In this document: one piece after another, positions 7,674-15,909 of the stretch
Numbering within the stretch: the first letter of the stretch is position 1
Layout: each line of letters begins with the position of its first letter
Source of the DNA: Chlamydiia bacterium
GTDB lineage: Bacteria; Chlamydiota; Chlamydiia; Chlamydiales; GCA-2402025
NCBI GenBank assembly: GCA_022601395.1
Contig: JAJACS010000017.1
Location: 1 to 38,737, forward strand
DNA: 38,737 nucleotides
Direction of reading: 5' to 3'
The notes under the pieces: generated by a model
What the model saw: only the letters and a program-made list of their open reading frames with translations
What the model was told of the DNA's origin: nothing
Databases searched by the model: none
Program-made: the position numbers and the translations under genes

Positions 7674-8324
7674 ATGCTACAGAGTGTTCTCGCAAAATCA
7701 AAGACCAATGAAACTTCCAAAACTTCAAAAAAGAAAAAGCCTGAAGGCTTCTCGAAGCATTATAAAAAGAAAGATGCTCTTAGGTCTGAGACAAAAAGAC
7801 GTTCTGTTTTTTGCCTTGCTAAAGAATATGCTCAAAAAAGGCAGCAGCAGTTAAAAGAGCTTGAAAAAGAAGACTCCGTCTTTGCTGCAGCAGTCGAGCA
7901 GTTCTTTAATAAACAGCTCACAGACCACACCACCGTCGCTAAGTCTATCGATAAAATCGAAACTACCTCAGAAGCTGTACTACTTACAGAAAAGCTAAGT
8001 TCTATGGTGCATTACGTAAATAGCTCAGGCATCACAAAAACAAGTATGGAACTCTCATCAGATGGCTTTGATACGCTAAAAAATACAAGCGTAACCATTA
8101 CACATTTCGACACCGCACCAAACAGTTTCCATGTAGAATTTTTCTCAGACGTCGCTGGAGCAAAGCTTCTCTCTCAAAACGTCGATCTACTGCAAAACCA
8201 CCTAGAAGGTCTATTTACAAAAAGCACTTTCTTTTTAGCAAAACCTGTATATAGCTCTGATTTCACAGGGAATAAAAAGAAAAAAGAAAAGATTCCTACA
8301 GTAAATCGAAAAAAAAGCGCCTAA
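7674..8324 (+). CDS. CdsP-like paralogue with isolated T3S4-type domain
   Basis: This 216-residue protein has no counterpart between CT671 and CT672 in C. trachomatis. Its residues 95-205 can be aligned by eye with the CdsP C-terminus next door. Both have a hydrophobic strand, then 'APNSF' followed by 'NIEIATS' here paralleled by 'HVEFFSD', then a 'LL.QNVDLLQNHL' helix, then a 'KPVYSSDF' end parallel to 'RPVLLSSYKEDF'. The basic N-terminus (LAKSKTNETSKTSKKKKPEG) is short, with no ruler region. GGAG at 7662-7665 supports ATG 7674. It is likely a duplicated switch domain. It may compete with or assist CdsP, or define a second switch. The homology is my own alignment. Confidence 0.72.
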   Translation: MLQSVLAKSKTNETSKTSKKKKPEGFSKHYKKKDALRSETKRRSVFCLAKEYAQKRQQQLKELEKEDSVFAAAVEQFFNKQLTDHTTVAKSIDKIETTSEAVLLTEKLSSMVHYVNSSGITKTSMELSSDGFDTLKNTSVTITHFDTAPNSFHVEFFSDVAGAKLLSQNVDLLQNHLEGLFTKSTFFLAKPVYSSDFTGNKKKKEKIPTVNRKKSA

Positions 8325-8395
8325 GCTAAAGAATTTTCCTTTATTTAATCTGTGAAATTGCTATCGTTCAGATTAAAAACCAAATGTAATCCACT

Positions 8396-9628
8396 ATGAA
8401 TTTACGAGATCTTTGGGTTAAGAAAGTTACAGAAGTTGCAGAAGAAAGTAAGCTTGTTCCCATGTGGGGAAAAGTTCCTTCTTTTCCATGGAATGACTTT
8501 TCAAAAAACCTAAAAGAAACCCTTTCTCTTGACGAGCTCGAAATCACTCCTCATGACGCTGACTGGACATCTTACGAAGATTTACTGAAAGGTCTTGGTG
8601 ATCACCCTGTAGTAACAAGCCTCACAATGGCCCCCCTATCACCTAGCTTTTTCTTTGCTATGCCTAAAGAAGATGTAGGAACTCTTTCCTCTTTGTTCTT
8701 AGACAAAAGCGGTAAATGGAGCTTTCAAGACCCCGATTACCAAAAAGGCTTCTATAAATACTGCTTTTTAAATGTACTACAAGCTTTTGATGGCTTGAAT
8801 ACATTTTCAGATCTTAGTGTTAAACTAAACAACTTAAGCATGCCAAATGAAAAAGCATACTCTGTGACTGTAAGCATCCACGCAAACGGAAAAAAATTGA
8901 ACGGCAAGCTTCTTTTCCCAGAGAGTTTTCATAAGGTTATCTCCACACACTTTGCAAACAAACCCCTGTCCCTAGATAATATACAAGGTTCCATTACCGT
9001 TCCTTTAAGTATTGAAACAGGACATGTCGATCTAAGTGTAGAAGAATTAAAATCTCTAAATCCAGGCGACTTTGTCATCCTTGATCACTGCAGCTTCCGT
9101 CCAAATGACAAAAAAGGCCTGTACCAACTTTGTTTAGAAAACACTCCTCTTTTTGCTGTGCAGGGGAAAAACGGCGTAACAAACATACTCGATTATGCCT
9201 TGGTAGAACACTCAAGCAGTGAGGAAGACTTTATGATGGAAGACCATCCTGAAGATGAAGAAGAAAAAGAAGAAGGCGCATTAGAGAACGAAGATCATAC
9301 TCCTCAAGACGAAGAAGACTTTGAGGATGATGAGGACTTTGAAGACGATGAGGATTTCGAAGAAGAAGAGGATGATACTGCTGAAAACGAAGCGGTTTCA
9401 CAAGTCATCGCAACGAAAGAAATCCCTCTTTCTATTAAAGTAGAAGTAGGAAGAATTAAGATGCCTCTTAAAAAACTTCTTAGCCTTAAGCCTGGCAACA
9501 CACTCGAACTTGGCATAGGGACCCCTGAACTTGTCAGTCTCACAGTAGATAATCAAGTAATTGGCAAAGGAGAGCTCATTGAACTTGGCGACATGATCGG
9601 TGTGAAAATCTCTGAAATCTCCCACTAG
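8396..9628 (+). CDS. cdsQ: T3S sorting-platform/C-ring protein CdsQ (SctQ)
   Basis: CdsQ (CT672) is the YscQ/FliN-family protein that forms the cytoplasmic sorting platform where chaperone-effector complexes dock. The 410 residues comprise an N-terminal domain (1-195), a first SpoA domain at about 200-275 ('VPLSIETGHVDLSVEEL', 'LNPGDFVIL'), an extremely acidic linker at about 280-335 with repeats of FEDDED, and a second SpoA domain at about 342-408 ('IPLSIKVEVGRIKMPLKKLL', 'GKGELIELGDMIGVKI'). The linker is unusually long and acidic. An in-frame internal start at 9233 could give a separate SpoA2 product. I see no good ribosome binding site before ATG 8396. Confidence 0.93.
   Translation: MNLRDLWVKKVTEVAEESKLVPMWGKVPSFPWNDFSKNLKETLSLDELEITPHDADWTSYEDLLKGLGDHPVVTSLTMAPLSPSFFFAMPKEDVGTLSSLFLDKSGKWSFQDPDYQKGFYKYCFLNVLQAFDGLNTFSDLSVKLNNLSMPNEKAYSVTVSIHANGKKLNGKLLFPESFHKVISTHFANKPLSLDNIQGSITVPLSIETGHVDLSVEELKSLNPGDFVILDHCSFRPNDKKGLYQLCLENTPLFAVQGKNGVTNILDYALVEHSSSEEDFMMEDHPEDEEEKEEGALENEDHTPQDEEDFEDDEDFEDDEDFEEEEDDTAENEAVSQVIATKEIPLSIKVEVGRIKMPLKKLLSLKPGNTLELGIGTPELVSLTVDNQVIGKGELIELGDMIGVKISEISH
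9221..9238 (+). promoter_or_regulatory. Internal ribosome binding site and start within cdsQ (candidate CdsQ-C)
   Basis: GAGGA at 9221-9225 lies seven bases before two successive in-frame ATG codons (9233, 9236), codons 280-281 of cdsQ. Initiation here would give a 131-residue product with the acidic linker and second SpoA domain only. Internal starts yielding a SpoA2 fragment are established for YscQ, Spa33 and SpaO. The signal is clear; use in this organism is inferred. Confidence 0.55.
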
Positions 9629-9636
9629 ATCTTATT

Positions 9637-11247
9637 ATGGATAGTAGCGAGTTTTACAAGCAGTCTACCCTCCCGCATCTCGTTCAACCAGATGCGGTAG
9701 AAATCCCCACCCCTGATATGATCGGGCCATACAAAATCGAAACCCTTCTTAGTAAAGGAGGAATGAGCCTCTTGTATCTGGGCCTTCACCCAGACACACA
9801 AAAAACCCTCGTTGTAAAAGTTCTTTCTCCACATCTTGTACAAGAACATGACGTAATCGAGCAGTTTCTAAAAGAAGCAGAAATCATTGCTCTTACGAAC
9901 CACCCAAATATAGTGAAACTCTACGGTCAAGGCGAATGGGAAAATGGTCTTTACATCGCTATGGAATTTATCCAAGGTGTTTCACTAAAGCAGTTTATTT
10001 TGCAAAACTCCCTATCGAACAAAAGAAGTTTAGAAATTCTTCTTCAAGTAGCCTACGCCCTTCTACATTTACACACACATGGCGTTATCCATAGAGACCT
10101 AAAGCCTGAAAATATCTTAATCACAGAAGATGGTGGCGTGAAAGTCATTGACTTTGGAATCGCACAGCTCGATCAAGAAAGTAGCGGCCTTACAAAGATT
10201 GCCCATGGCGGCCTTATCGGCACCCCAAGTTACATGAGCCCTGAGCAAAAAAAAGACCCCTCAAAAGCAAGCTATGCTTCAGACATCTACGCACTTGGCA
10301 TCATCTCCTACGAACTCCTTATAGGAAAACTCTCTTTTGGGAAAATACAACTCTCTTTACTTCCTTCTCTTCTGCAACCCATCATACAACGAGCAATCGC
10401 AAAAGACTTAAAGCAACGTTACAAAGAAATCGTTGAGTACATCACTGATATTTCTGCTTTTTTAAAATCTGATACGCAGCAAAATGCCATCATCTCTTCT
10501 GAAAAGCAGTACTTACATGACTCATTAGAACGCATGCAAAAATCATTCATTTTAGAAAAAATTCCTAAATGGCCTGACATCGAAATCGGCATAGCAAAAT
10601 CAAAGAGCCCTTTTTCTCTCGACCTATACTACGACATGATGAAACTTGCAGATGGCAACTACCTGATAACGATCGCTGAAACAAAAACAACAGAGATGGA
10701 TTCGATAGCGCACCTTGCCATCTTTAGAGGGATGCTAAGATCCCTTATCCACAAACCTGCACACTCTACAGTAGAAACCCTGCAACTCATGCAGACAGTA
10801 TTCGATCTTAACAACATGCTTTGTGAAGATCCTCTCGACCTTCAGTTTTCTTTTGCAGCGGTACACTTCGATATCTCAGAAAATACCTTTATGGCAATCA
10901 ACTGTGGACTTCATAGCATTTGGCACCTTCCTTTAAGCTCTGAAATCCCAAGATCTCTTACAAGTGACAATCCTCTTCTTGGGAAAACTCCACAATTCGA
11001 GTTTTATGAAAACGTAGATAATTGGAATCAAGGCGATACTCTTATCCTTCATTCCTTCAATGCTGAAACAAATACAGCAAAAGATACAAATAATTTAGAT
11101 GAAATAATTAAAAATTCTCTTTCAGAAAATTTAGAACTTTCTACAAAGGCTCAGTCAGAAAGTCTCTTAGACACCCTTTTAAACGCACATTCTTGCGAAG
11201 ACGAAAAACACTCGCACATTGTAATTACACTCGAAAGTCTCACATAA
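9637..11247 (+). CDS. pkn5: Ser/Thr protein kinase Pkn5-like with degenerate PP2C/SpoIIE-type domain
   Basis: It lies between cdsQ and cdsC like Pkn5 (CT673). The kinase domain (about 30-285) has a glycine-rich loop 'SKGGMSLLYLG', Lys61 in 'VVKVL', a helix-C Glu, the HRDLKPEN catalytic loop (His152, Asp154), DFG (Asp172) and 'YMSPEQ', so it looks catalytically complete. Residues about 305-535 resemble a PP2C/SpoIIE phosphatase in layout: 'DLYYDMMKLADGNYLI', 'IAHLAIFRGMLRSLI', 'SFAAVHFDISENTFMAINCGLHSIWHL', 'GDTLILHS'. However, the metal-binding Asp positions are mostly lost. It is probably a kinase with a pseudophosphatase sensor. It may phosphorylate T3S parts read by the CdsD FHA domains, or be exported, as reported for Pkn5 of C. 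pneumoniae. Confidence 0.88.
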   Translation: MDSSEFYKQSTLPHLVQPDAVEIPTPDMIGPYKIETLLSKGGMSLLYLGLHPDTQKTLVVKVLSPHLVQEHDVIEQFLKEAEIIALTNHPNIVKLYGQGEWENGLYIAMEFIQGVSLKQFILQNSLSNKRSLEILLQVAYALLHLHTHGVIHRDLKPENILITEDGGVKVIDFGIAQLDQESSGLTKIAHGGLIGTPSYMSPEQKKDPSKASYASDIYALGIISYELLIGKLSFGKIQLSLLPSLLQPIIQRAIAKDLKQRYKEIVEYITDISAFLKSDTQQNAIISSEKQYLHDSLERMQKSFILEKIPKWPDIEIGIAKSKSPFSLDLYYDMMKLADGNYLITIAETKTTEMDSIAHLAIFRGMLRSLIHKPAHSTVETLQLMQTVFDLNNMLCEDPLDLQFSFAAVHFDISENTFMAINCGLHSIWHLPLSSEIPRSLTSDNPLLGKTPQFEFYENVDNWNQGDTLILHSFNAETNTAKDTNNLDEIIKNSLSENLELSTKAQSESLLDTLLNAHSCEDEKHSHIVITLESLT

Positions 11248-11315
11248 ACTTTTTTCAGATTAAAAATAAAAACAATCGATTGAATAAATAGGATTAAATA
11301 TTTTACGATGCGGGA

Positions 11316-11343
11316 TTGCGGACTTTAATTTTTTCTTTAACAT
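11316..11343 (+). promoter_or_regulatory. Possible sigma-66-type promoter for cdsC
   Basis: The 130-base gap before cdsC holds TTGCGG (11316-11321) and, 16 bases later, TAACAT (11338-11343), a partial match to a housekeeping promoter with an AT-rich spacer. This is the longest gap within the T3S block, so a separate cdsC promoter is plausible. Matches are modest and other AT-rich alternatives exist nearby. Confidence 0.28.
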
Positions 11344-11377
11344 TCGACTACAGATTAGGAACTTATAAAAGACGTAT

Positions 11378-14300
11378 ATGCTGGGAAAAAGGAATGCGAA
11401 CTCTATAGTCTCTTCCGTTACAATTGCAGGTCTTATATTTGCGAGTCCTGGCATGTCTGTATTCGCTGACGACAAAATTGACGACAGCATGCAACCCTCT
11501 CATGAGCGCCTTGTCAAAAGAAATTCAAAAAAGCCCGGCTACACCATCAACTTCAATAACGTCTCTATTAAAGAGTACTTGAAGTTCATAAGCAAAATCG
11601 CAGAACTAAACTTCGTTTACGATGAAACGGAACTCGAGTTTAATGTTACCATCGTTTCTGAAGAACCCACCGATCTCTCGAATGTTCTTGCCGCCCTTGT
11701 ACAAGTTCTACGTATACACGGCTTTAGCCTTATTGATGATGGCGTAAACCTTGTCATTAATAAAGGACAAGGTCTACACCAAATCGCTACTATAGTTTCC
11801 GATGAGCTACCCTTCGACTCTGATATGCCACCAGCGATTGTGACAAGAGTGTTTAAAATTAAAAACGCAAACCCCGATTCGGTAGCATCTATTATAGAAC
11901 CCATGCTTTCTGGATCTGCACAAATAGAAAATTCAAGTGAATCACGCCACATCATCGTAACAGATACTACAGCCAACGTAGATAAGGTGGCTGACTTGCT
12001 ACTTACTCTTGATGCACCTAACTCACCTCTTGATATCGATGCCTACACAACACAGAATAACAGTGTACAAAACCTCGTAACTCTCACATCGCAAATCATC
12101 ACTCCTCTTTCAGAGGGAAATCCTGTTATTTTAGTGCCTCAAGAAGATACTAATACAATCTTTATCGTCTCAACTCCATTTTTGATTGAGAAAACACTTG
12201 CTGTTCTAGACGATCTAGATTCGCAACCAATCGCTCTCAAGCAAAAAGTGTTAACAGGTGCTAATGTTCTCCTTTATAGAATTCAGTACAGATCCGCATC
12301 GGTTGTTGAAACATCACTTGAGCAGATTTCTCAAAACCTAGAACAACTAGGCTACACAACAGAAGGTCTGCTTGAAACTCTTGAAACAGCAAAGTATATC
12401 CCTGAAACGCATTCAATGCTTTTCACCGGTGAGCCCCAAACACTTAAAAAAGTAAATGAGCTCTTAACTAGCATTGATGCTCCAGGTAAGCCTCTTGCTG
12501 GATCACATAACTCTGCTTTTTACATCTACAAAGCTCAGTATAAAACGCCTGAGCAACTTGCTAACTTACTCGATACTTTTGGAACAGATCTTGATGAATC
12601 TAATTTCACCGACCTCAACCTCATAAACACAATCAAAACCCTAAAGATTATGGATTCCATAAACTCCATACTCCTCACTGGTGATGAATTAAGTATTAAA
12701 GAGCTAGAAGGCGTTATTAAAACTCTCGATGTTCCAACAAATGAACAAATCGAGCAGATGGGTGAAAAGTTCCTGATTTATAAGGTGAAAAACGGGACAG
12801 AAGAGCAGATTGCAAAATCCTTTTCCAATCTTGCTGATAACTTAGAAGAATCAAAGTTTCCTGATAGAGACCTCATCGATGCTATCGACAGCCTTAAGTG
12901 GATCAAAGAAACTAACTCTCTTGTTTTTACAGGAACTGAAGCTTCTCTAAAACAAATCAAAGAGATCCTTCCAACTTTTGATATCGCACCTAATTATACG
13001 CGACTTGATCAACTTCCAGAAAGTTCTGAGTTTTATCTCTACACTCCAAAGCACCTTAAAGGACAAGAACTCCTTCATGCTGTAGAAAGCCTCACAACAA
13101 ACCTCCAAGAGTCAGGGCTTGCAAACCCCGCCCTACTGCAAACTCTTGAAAGTGCTAGATGGATCCCTTCTTCTGGAGCCCTTGTATTTACTGGCGGTCA
13201 TGATAGTCTCACCCGTGTAAAGTCTCTCATGCCAACAATCGATATCGATACTATTGAGGCAAAACACAAACCTATTATCTATATCTATCAAACAAAATTT
13301 GTAGACCCAGAAGAGCTTTCTCACGCACTCGAAAATCTCTCTGACAATCTTCCTGCAACAGATGAAGTGGGAATGACGATAAAAAACATGAAAGTTGCTG
13401 CTGAATCGGACTCTCTTGTTTTTAAAGGACCTGGTTCTTCTATAGATAAGCTGAAAGAAATTCTTTCCGTTATAGACACTCAAAGGCAAGCTGAACTTGC
13501 AAAATCTGAGCAGATGACCTACTTCATCTACAAGCTTAAAAACGTAGCTGGCCAGTCTATTATGAAAGACATGGTCAACGTAGAAAGAAAGTTAAAATCT
13601 TCAGGGCTTGGTAATCAGGATATTCTACAAGCTATCCAGTCCATGGAATGGATCAAATCTACAAACTCTATCTATGCTTCTGGAAGAACAGAAGCTCTTC
13701 AAAAAGTAAAAGATCTACTGAATGAATTTGATATCCAGTCCGAAGGAGAAACACCTAGCAGCTACTTCATCTTTAAACCACAAGTAGTCACGCCTCAGGA
13801 AACATTACAGCAGATCCAAGCTATTGGTGATGGCATGCAAAAATCAGGGCTTGCTAATCCTGAACTGATCAATACAATCATGTCAGCACAAGTTGTTGCT
13901 GCAAATGATACCTTAGTTTTCACAGGAACAGAAAAGTCTATCGCAGACATCAAAGATATCATTGCAACACTCGAGCATGGTGAAGCTTCTTCCATACAGC
14001 AATTTGGGAAGAAAACGTTTCTGATCTACAAATTAAAATACGTTCCAGCAACTCAACTTCTAACCCATCTTCGTACAGTAGCCGGCGACCTTGTTGCCAA
14101 CAAAGCCGATGAAGATGCTGTTGTTGATTCGCTCGACACTGCAAGGTACATCCCAAACACAAACACCATTATTTTTACTGGAAGTAAGTCCACGCTTAAG
14201 CAAGTACTGCTTACAGCAGAACAGTTTGACTCAGAAGCTCTTGCCCCGCTTGATACAGGACCACCAGAAGGCTACGTTGTTTACCAACCAGAAAGCCTCT

Positions 14301-15766
14301 CTCCTCAAGAGCTCATCCATATCATGCATGATTTTGAGCAACAACTTCTCCATTCAGGTGTAGAAGAGCCTAGCCTCTTCCAGACAATTAACAACCTGAA
14401 ATACATGGAAAAAACTAACTCCATTATTATTTCTGGTAGCAAAGACTCTGTTGAAAAAGTACAAGATCTGCTTACAAGGTTCGATATTCCAACAGCACGC
14501 TATGGAACAGATGAGCCAGAAATTGATACTATCGATGATGTAAGCTTCCTCATCTACAAGCTCAAGTACCACGAAGGTACTGAGATCGAAGACGCTCTTA
14601 AGAAAGTAGCTGCAGATCTCGCAAAAACAAAGCTTGCTCAGAAGAATGAAAAGCTCATCGAAGCGATTAAGTCTATACAGTGGATACAGATCACAAACTC
14701 ACTTATCGGAACAGGAGCACCTGCAACACTTGGAAAACTGAAGCACCTTATCGAAAATATCGATGTACCACTTACTCAGATTTTCATTGAAGTTCTCGTT
14801 GTAGAAACAGACCTTACAAACGTATTGAACTTCGGTCTTCGTTGGGGATCTCAAGGTCAATATAGATCGAAACTTGGCTACGCGACAGGAGCATTCCCGC
14901 AGTATCCAACAGGAAGCAGTGGAGGGGCTACCGATCCATTTTCCACAACTTTTAATGACAATTTAAATACTATCTCCGCAACAGACACCCCAACAGGTAC
15001 CACGATGCCATTCTCTACAGGGTTTGGTCTTGGCGTAATTGGAGATATCATCTACCACAAAGGAAAGTCCTACAGCGCACTTGGATCACTCCTTGATGCT
15101 CTGCGACAAGATGGCGATACAACGATCGTTCTCTCCCAAAAAGTTGTTACACAAGACAACAAACCGACCACGATCTTTACTGGAGATAACATCCCATTCA
15201 CAGGATCTAACGTACAGAATGCGGGAAGTAACGCTACAGTTGTCACATCAAACATCGAATATAAAGACATCGGGGTCACACTGAACCTCACACCTCGCGT
15301 TGGTAACAACCAACTCATCACACTCGATATCGATCAAGAGATTTCAGAAGATTTGAACTCAGGTGACTCTTCTTCTGCATCAACAGGGGGTGACGCAGGA
15401 TCTGGTAACATCAGTGCTCCTAACACTTTTGGTATCAGTACATCTAAAACAACGATGCAAACGCAAGCAACAGTCCCTGACCGTCATTTCCTAGTGCTTA
15501 GCGGCGTGATGCGTAACCAAAGAGTAAAACAAAGAACAGGTATCCCATGTCTTGGCGGCCTGCCAATCATTGGTGCTGCATTCTCAAGAACAAATACACA
15601 AATCGTTAAGAAAAACGTAATCATCTTCGTAAGACCTGAGATCATTGAAACTATCGATGACTTCAAAATGATCACGGAAAGACAAACAGATCTATTCAGA
15701 TCACAATCTCAAGCTGAAGATTTCGACAAAGCACTAGAGCTTGTACAAACTCCAGATGATGGGTAA
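11378..15766 (+). CDS. cdsC: T3S outer-membrane secretin CdsC (SctC) with ten-repeat periplasmic neck
   Basis: CdsC (CT674) is the secretin that forms the outer-membrane ring. A signal peptide (cleavage near SVFA/DD, about residue 30) leads to an N0-like domain at about 45-125 ('YTINFNNVSIKEYLKFIS') and further ring-building N domains to about 285. Ten tandem domains of about 84 residues follow (293-1128), then the secretin core at about 1130-1440 ('TQIFIEVLVVETDL', 'VPDRHFLVLSGVM', 'IPCLGGLPIIGAAFS', 'NVIIFVRPEI'). Total 1462 residues, against roughly 920 in C. trachomatis, with the extra length in the repeats. The protein should make an unusually long periplasmic channel. It closes the T3S block; a weak hairpin follows at 15794. 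Confidence 0.94.
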   Translation: MLGKRNANSIVSSVTIAGLIFASPGMSVFADDKIDDSMQPSHERLVKRNSKKPGYTINFNNVSIKEYLKFISKIAELNFVYDETELEFNVTIVSEEPTDLSNVLAALVQVLRIHGFSLIDDGVNLVINKGQGLHQIATIVSDELPFDSDMPPAIVTRVFKIKNANPDSVASIIEPMLSGSAQIENSSESRHIIVTDTTANVDKVADLLLTLDAPNSPLDIDAYTTQNNSVQNLVTLTSQIITPLSEGNPVILVPQEDTNTIFIVSTPFLIEKTLAVLDDLDSQPIALKQKVLTGANVLLYRIQYRSASVVETSLEQISQNLEQLGYTTEGLLETLETAKYIPETHSMLFTGEPQTLKKVNELLTSIDAPGKPLAGSHNSAFYIYKAQYKTPEQLANLLDTFGTDLDESNFTDLNLINTIKTLKIMDSINSILLTGDELSIKELEGVIKTLDVPTNEQIEQMGEKFLIYKVKNGTEEQIAKSFSNLADNLEESKFPDRDLIDAIDSLKWIKETNSLVFTGTEASLKQIKEILPTFDIAPNYTRLDQLPESSEFYLYTPKHLKGQELLHAVESLTTNLQESGLANPALLQTLESARWIPSSGALVFTGGHDSLTRVKSLMPTIDIDTIEAKHKPIIYIYQTKFVDPEELSHALENLSDNLPATDEVGMTIKNMKVAAESDSLVFKGPGSSIDKLKEILSVIDTQRQAELAKSEQMTYFIYKLKNVAGQSIMKDMVNVERKLKSSGLGNQDILQAIQSMEWIKSTNSIYASGRTEALQKVKDLLNEFDIQSEGETPSSYFIFKPQVVTPQETLQQIQAIGDGMQKSGLANPELINTIMSAQVVAANDTLVFTGTEKSIADIKDIIATLEHGEASSIQQFGKKTFLIYKLKYVPATQLLTHLRTVAGDLVANKADEDAVVDSLDTARYIPNTNTIIFTGSKSTLKQVLLTAEQFDSEALAPLDTGPPEGYVVYQPESLSPQELIHIMHDFEQQLLHSGVEEPSLFQTINNLKYMEKTNSIIISGSKDSVEKVQDLLTRFDIPTARYGTDEPEIDTIDDVSFLIYKLKYHEGTEIEDALKKVAADLAKTKLAQKNEKLIEAIKSIQWIQITNSLIGTGAPATLGKLKHLIENIDVPLTQIFIEVLVVETDLTNVLNFGLRWGSQGQYRSKLGYATGAFPQYPTGSSGGATDPFSTTFNDNLNTISATDTPTGTTMPFSTGFGLGVIGDIIYHKGKSYSALGSLLDALRQDGDTTIVLSQKVVTQDNKPTTIFTGDNIPFTGSNVQNAGSNATVVTSNIEYKDIGVTLNLTPRVGNNQLITLDIDQEISEDLNSGDSSSASTGGDAGSGNISAPNTFGISTSKTTMQTQATVPDRHFLVLSGVMRNQRVKQRTGIPCLGGLPIIGAAFSRTNTQIVKKNVIIFVRPEIIETIDDFKMITERQTDLFRSQSQAEDFDKALELVQTPDDG
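12253..14766 (+). repeat. Ten tandem ring-building-type repeats in CdsC
   Basis: Ten copies of a motif of about 84 residues follow each other. Each opens with a strand like 'FLIYKLKY', has a helix ending 'L..SGLAN..L', then 'A..WI..TNSLVFTG', and closes 'LK.VK.LL..FDI'. Repeat starts are marked by ANVLLYRI, SAFYIYKA, EKFLIYKV, SEFYLYTP, PIIYIYQT, MTYFIYKL, SSYFIFKP, KTFLIYKL, EGYVVYQP and VSFLIYKL. They have diverged at DNA level, so expansion is old rather than slippage. Confidence 0.85.
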
Positions 15767-15793
15767 TCTTCCTATCTCCTCTACATCCTGTAA

Positions 15794-15812
15794 AAAAAAC
15801 GTGATGTTTTTT
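15794..15812 (+). terminator. Weak hairpin after the T3S block
   Basis: AAAAAAC (15794-15800) pairs with GTTTTTT (15806-15812) around a 5-base loop, 28 bases past the cdsC stop. The stem is almost entirely A-U, so it would be a weak terminator, but its 3' arm is itself a T-run and the place is right. The next gene starts about 100 bases on. Confidence 0.35.
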
Positions 15813-15909
15813 GCGTAACTCGCAATAATGGGTATCTTCTTCAAAGAGCAAGCACCTCTTTTAAGAAAGATTAATACCTTTTTATTTTGTTATTCCATCA
15901 AGGTCACAA

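Noticed and set aside
9310..9380. Repeated FEDDED-coding bases in cdsQ as a satellite or phase-variable tract
   Set aside because: Codons vary between copies and the repeat is in frame; it is an acidic linker, not a slippage-prone homogeneous tract.
12253..14766. CdsC repeats as CRISPR-like or transposon-derived repeats
   Set aside because: Similarity is at protein level, with diverged DNA, and the whole region is one open frame of a secretin.
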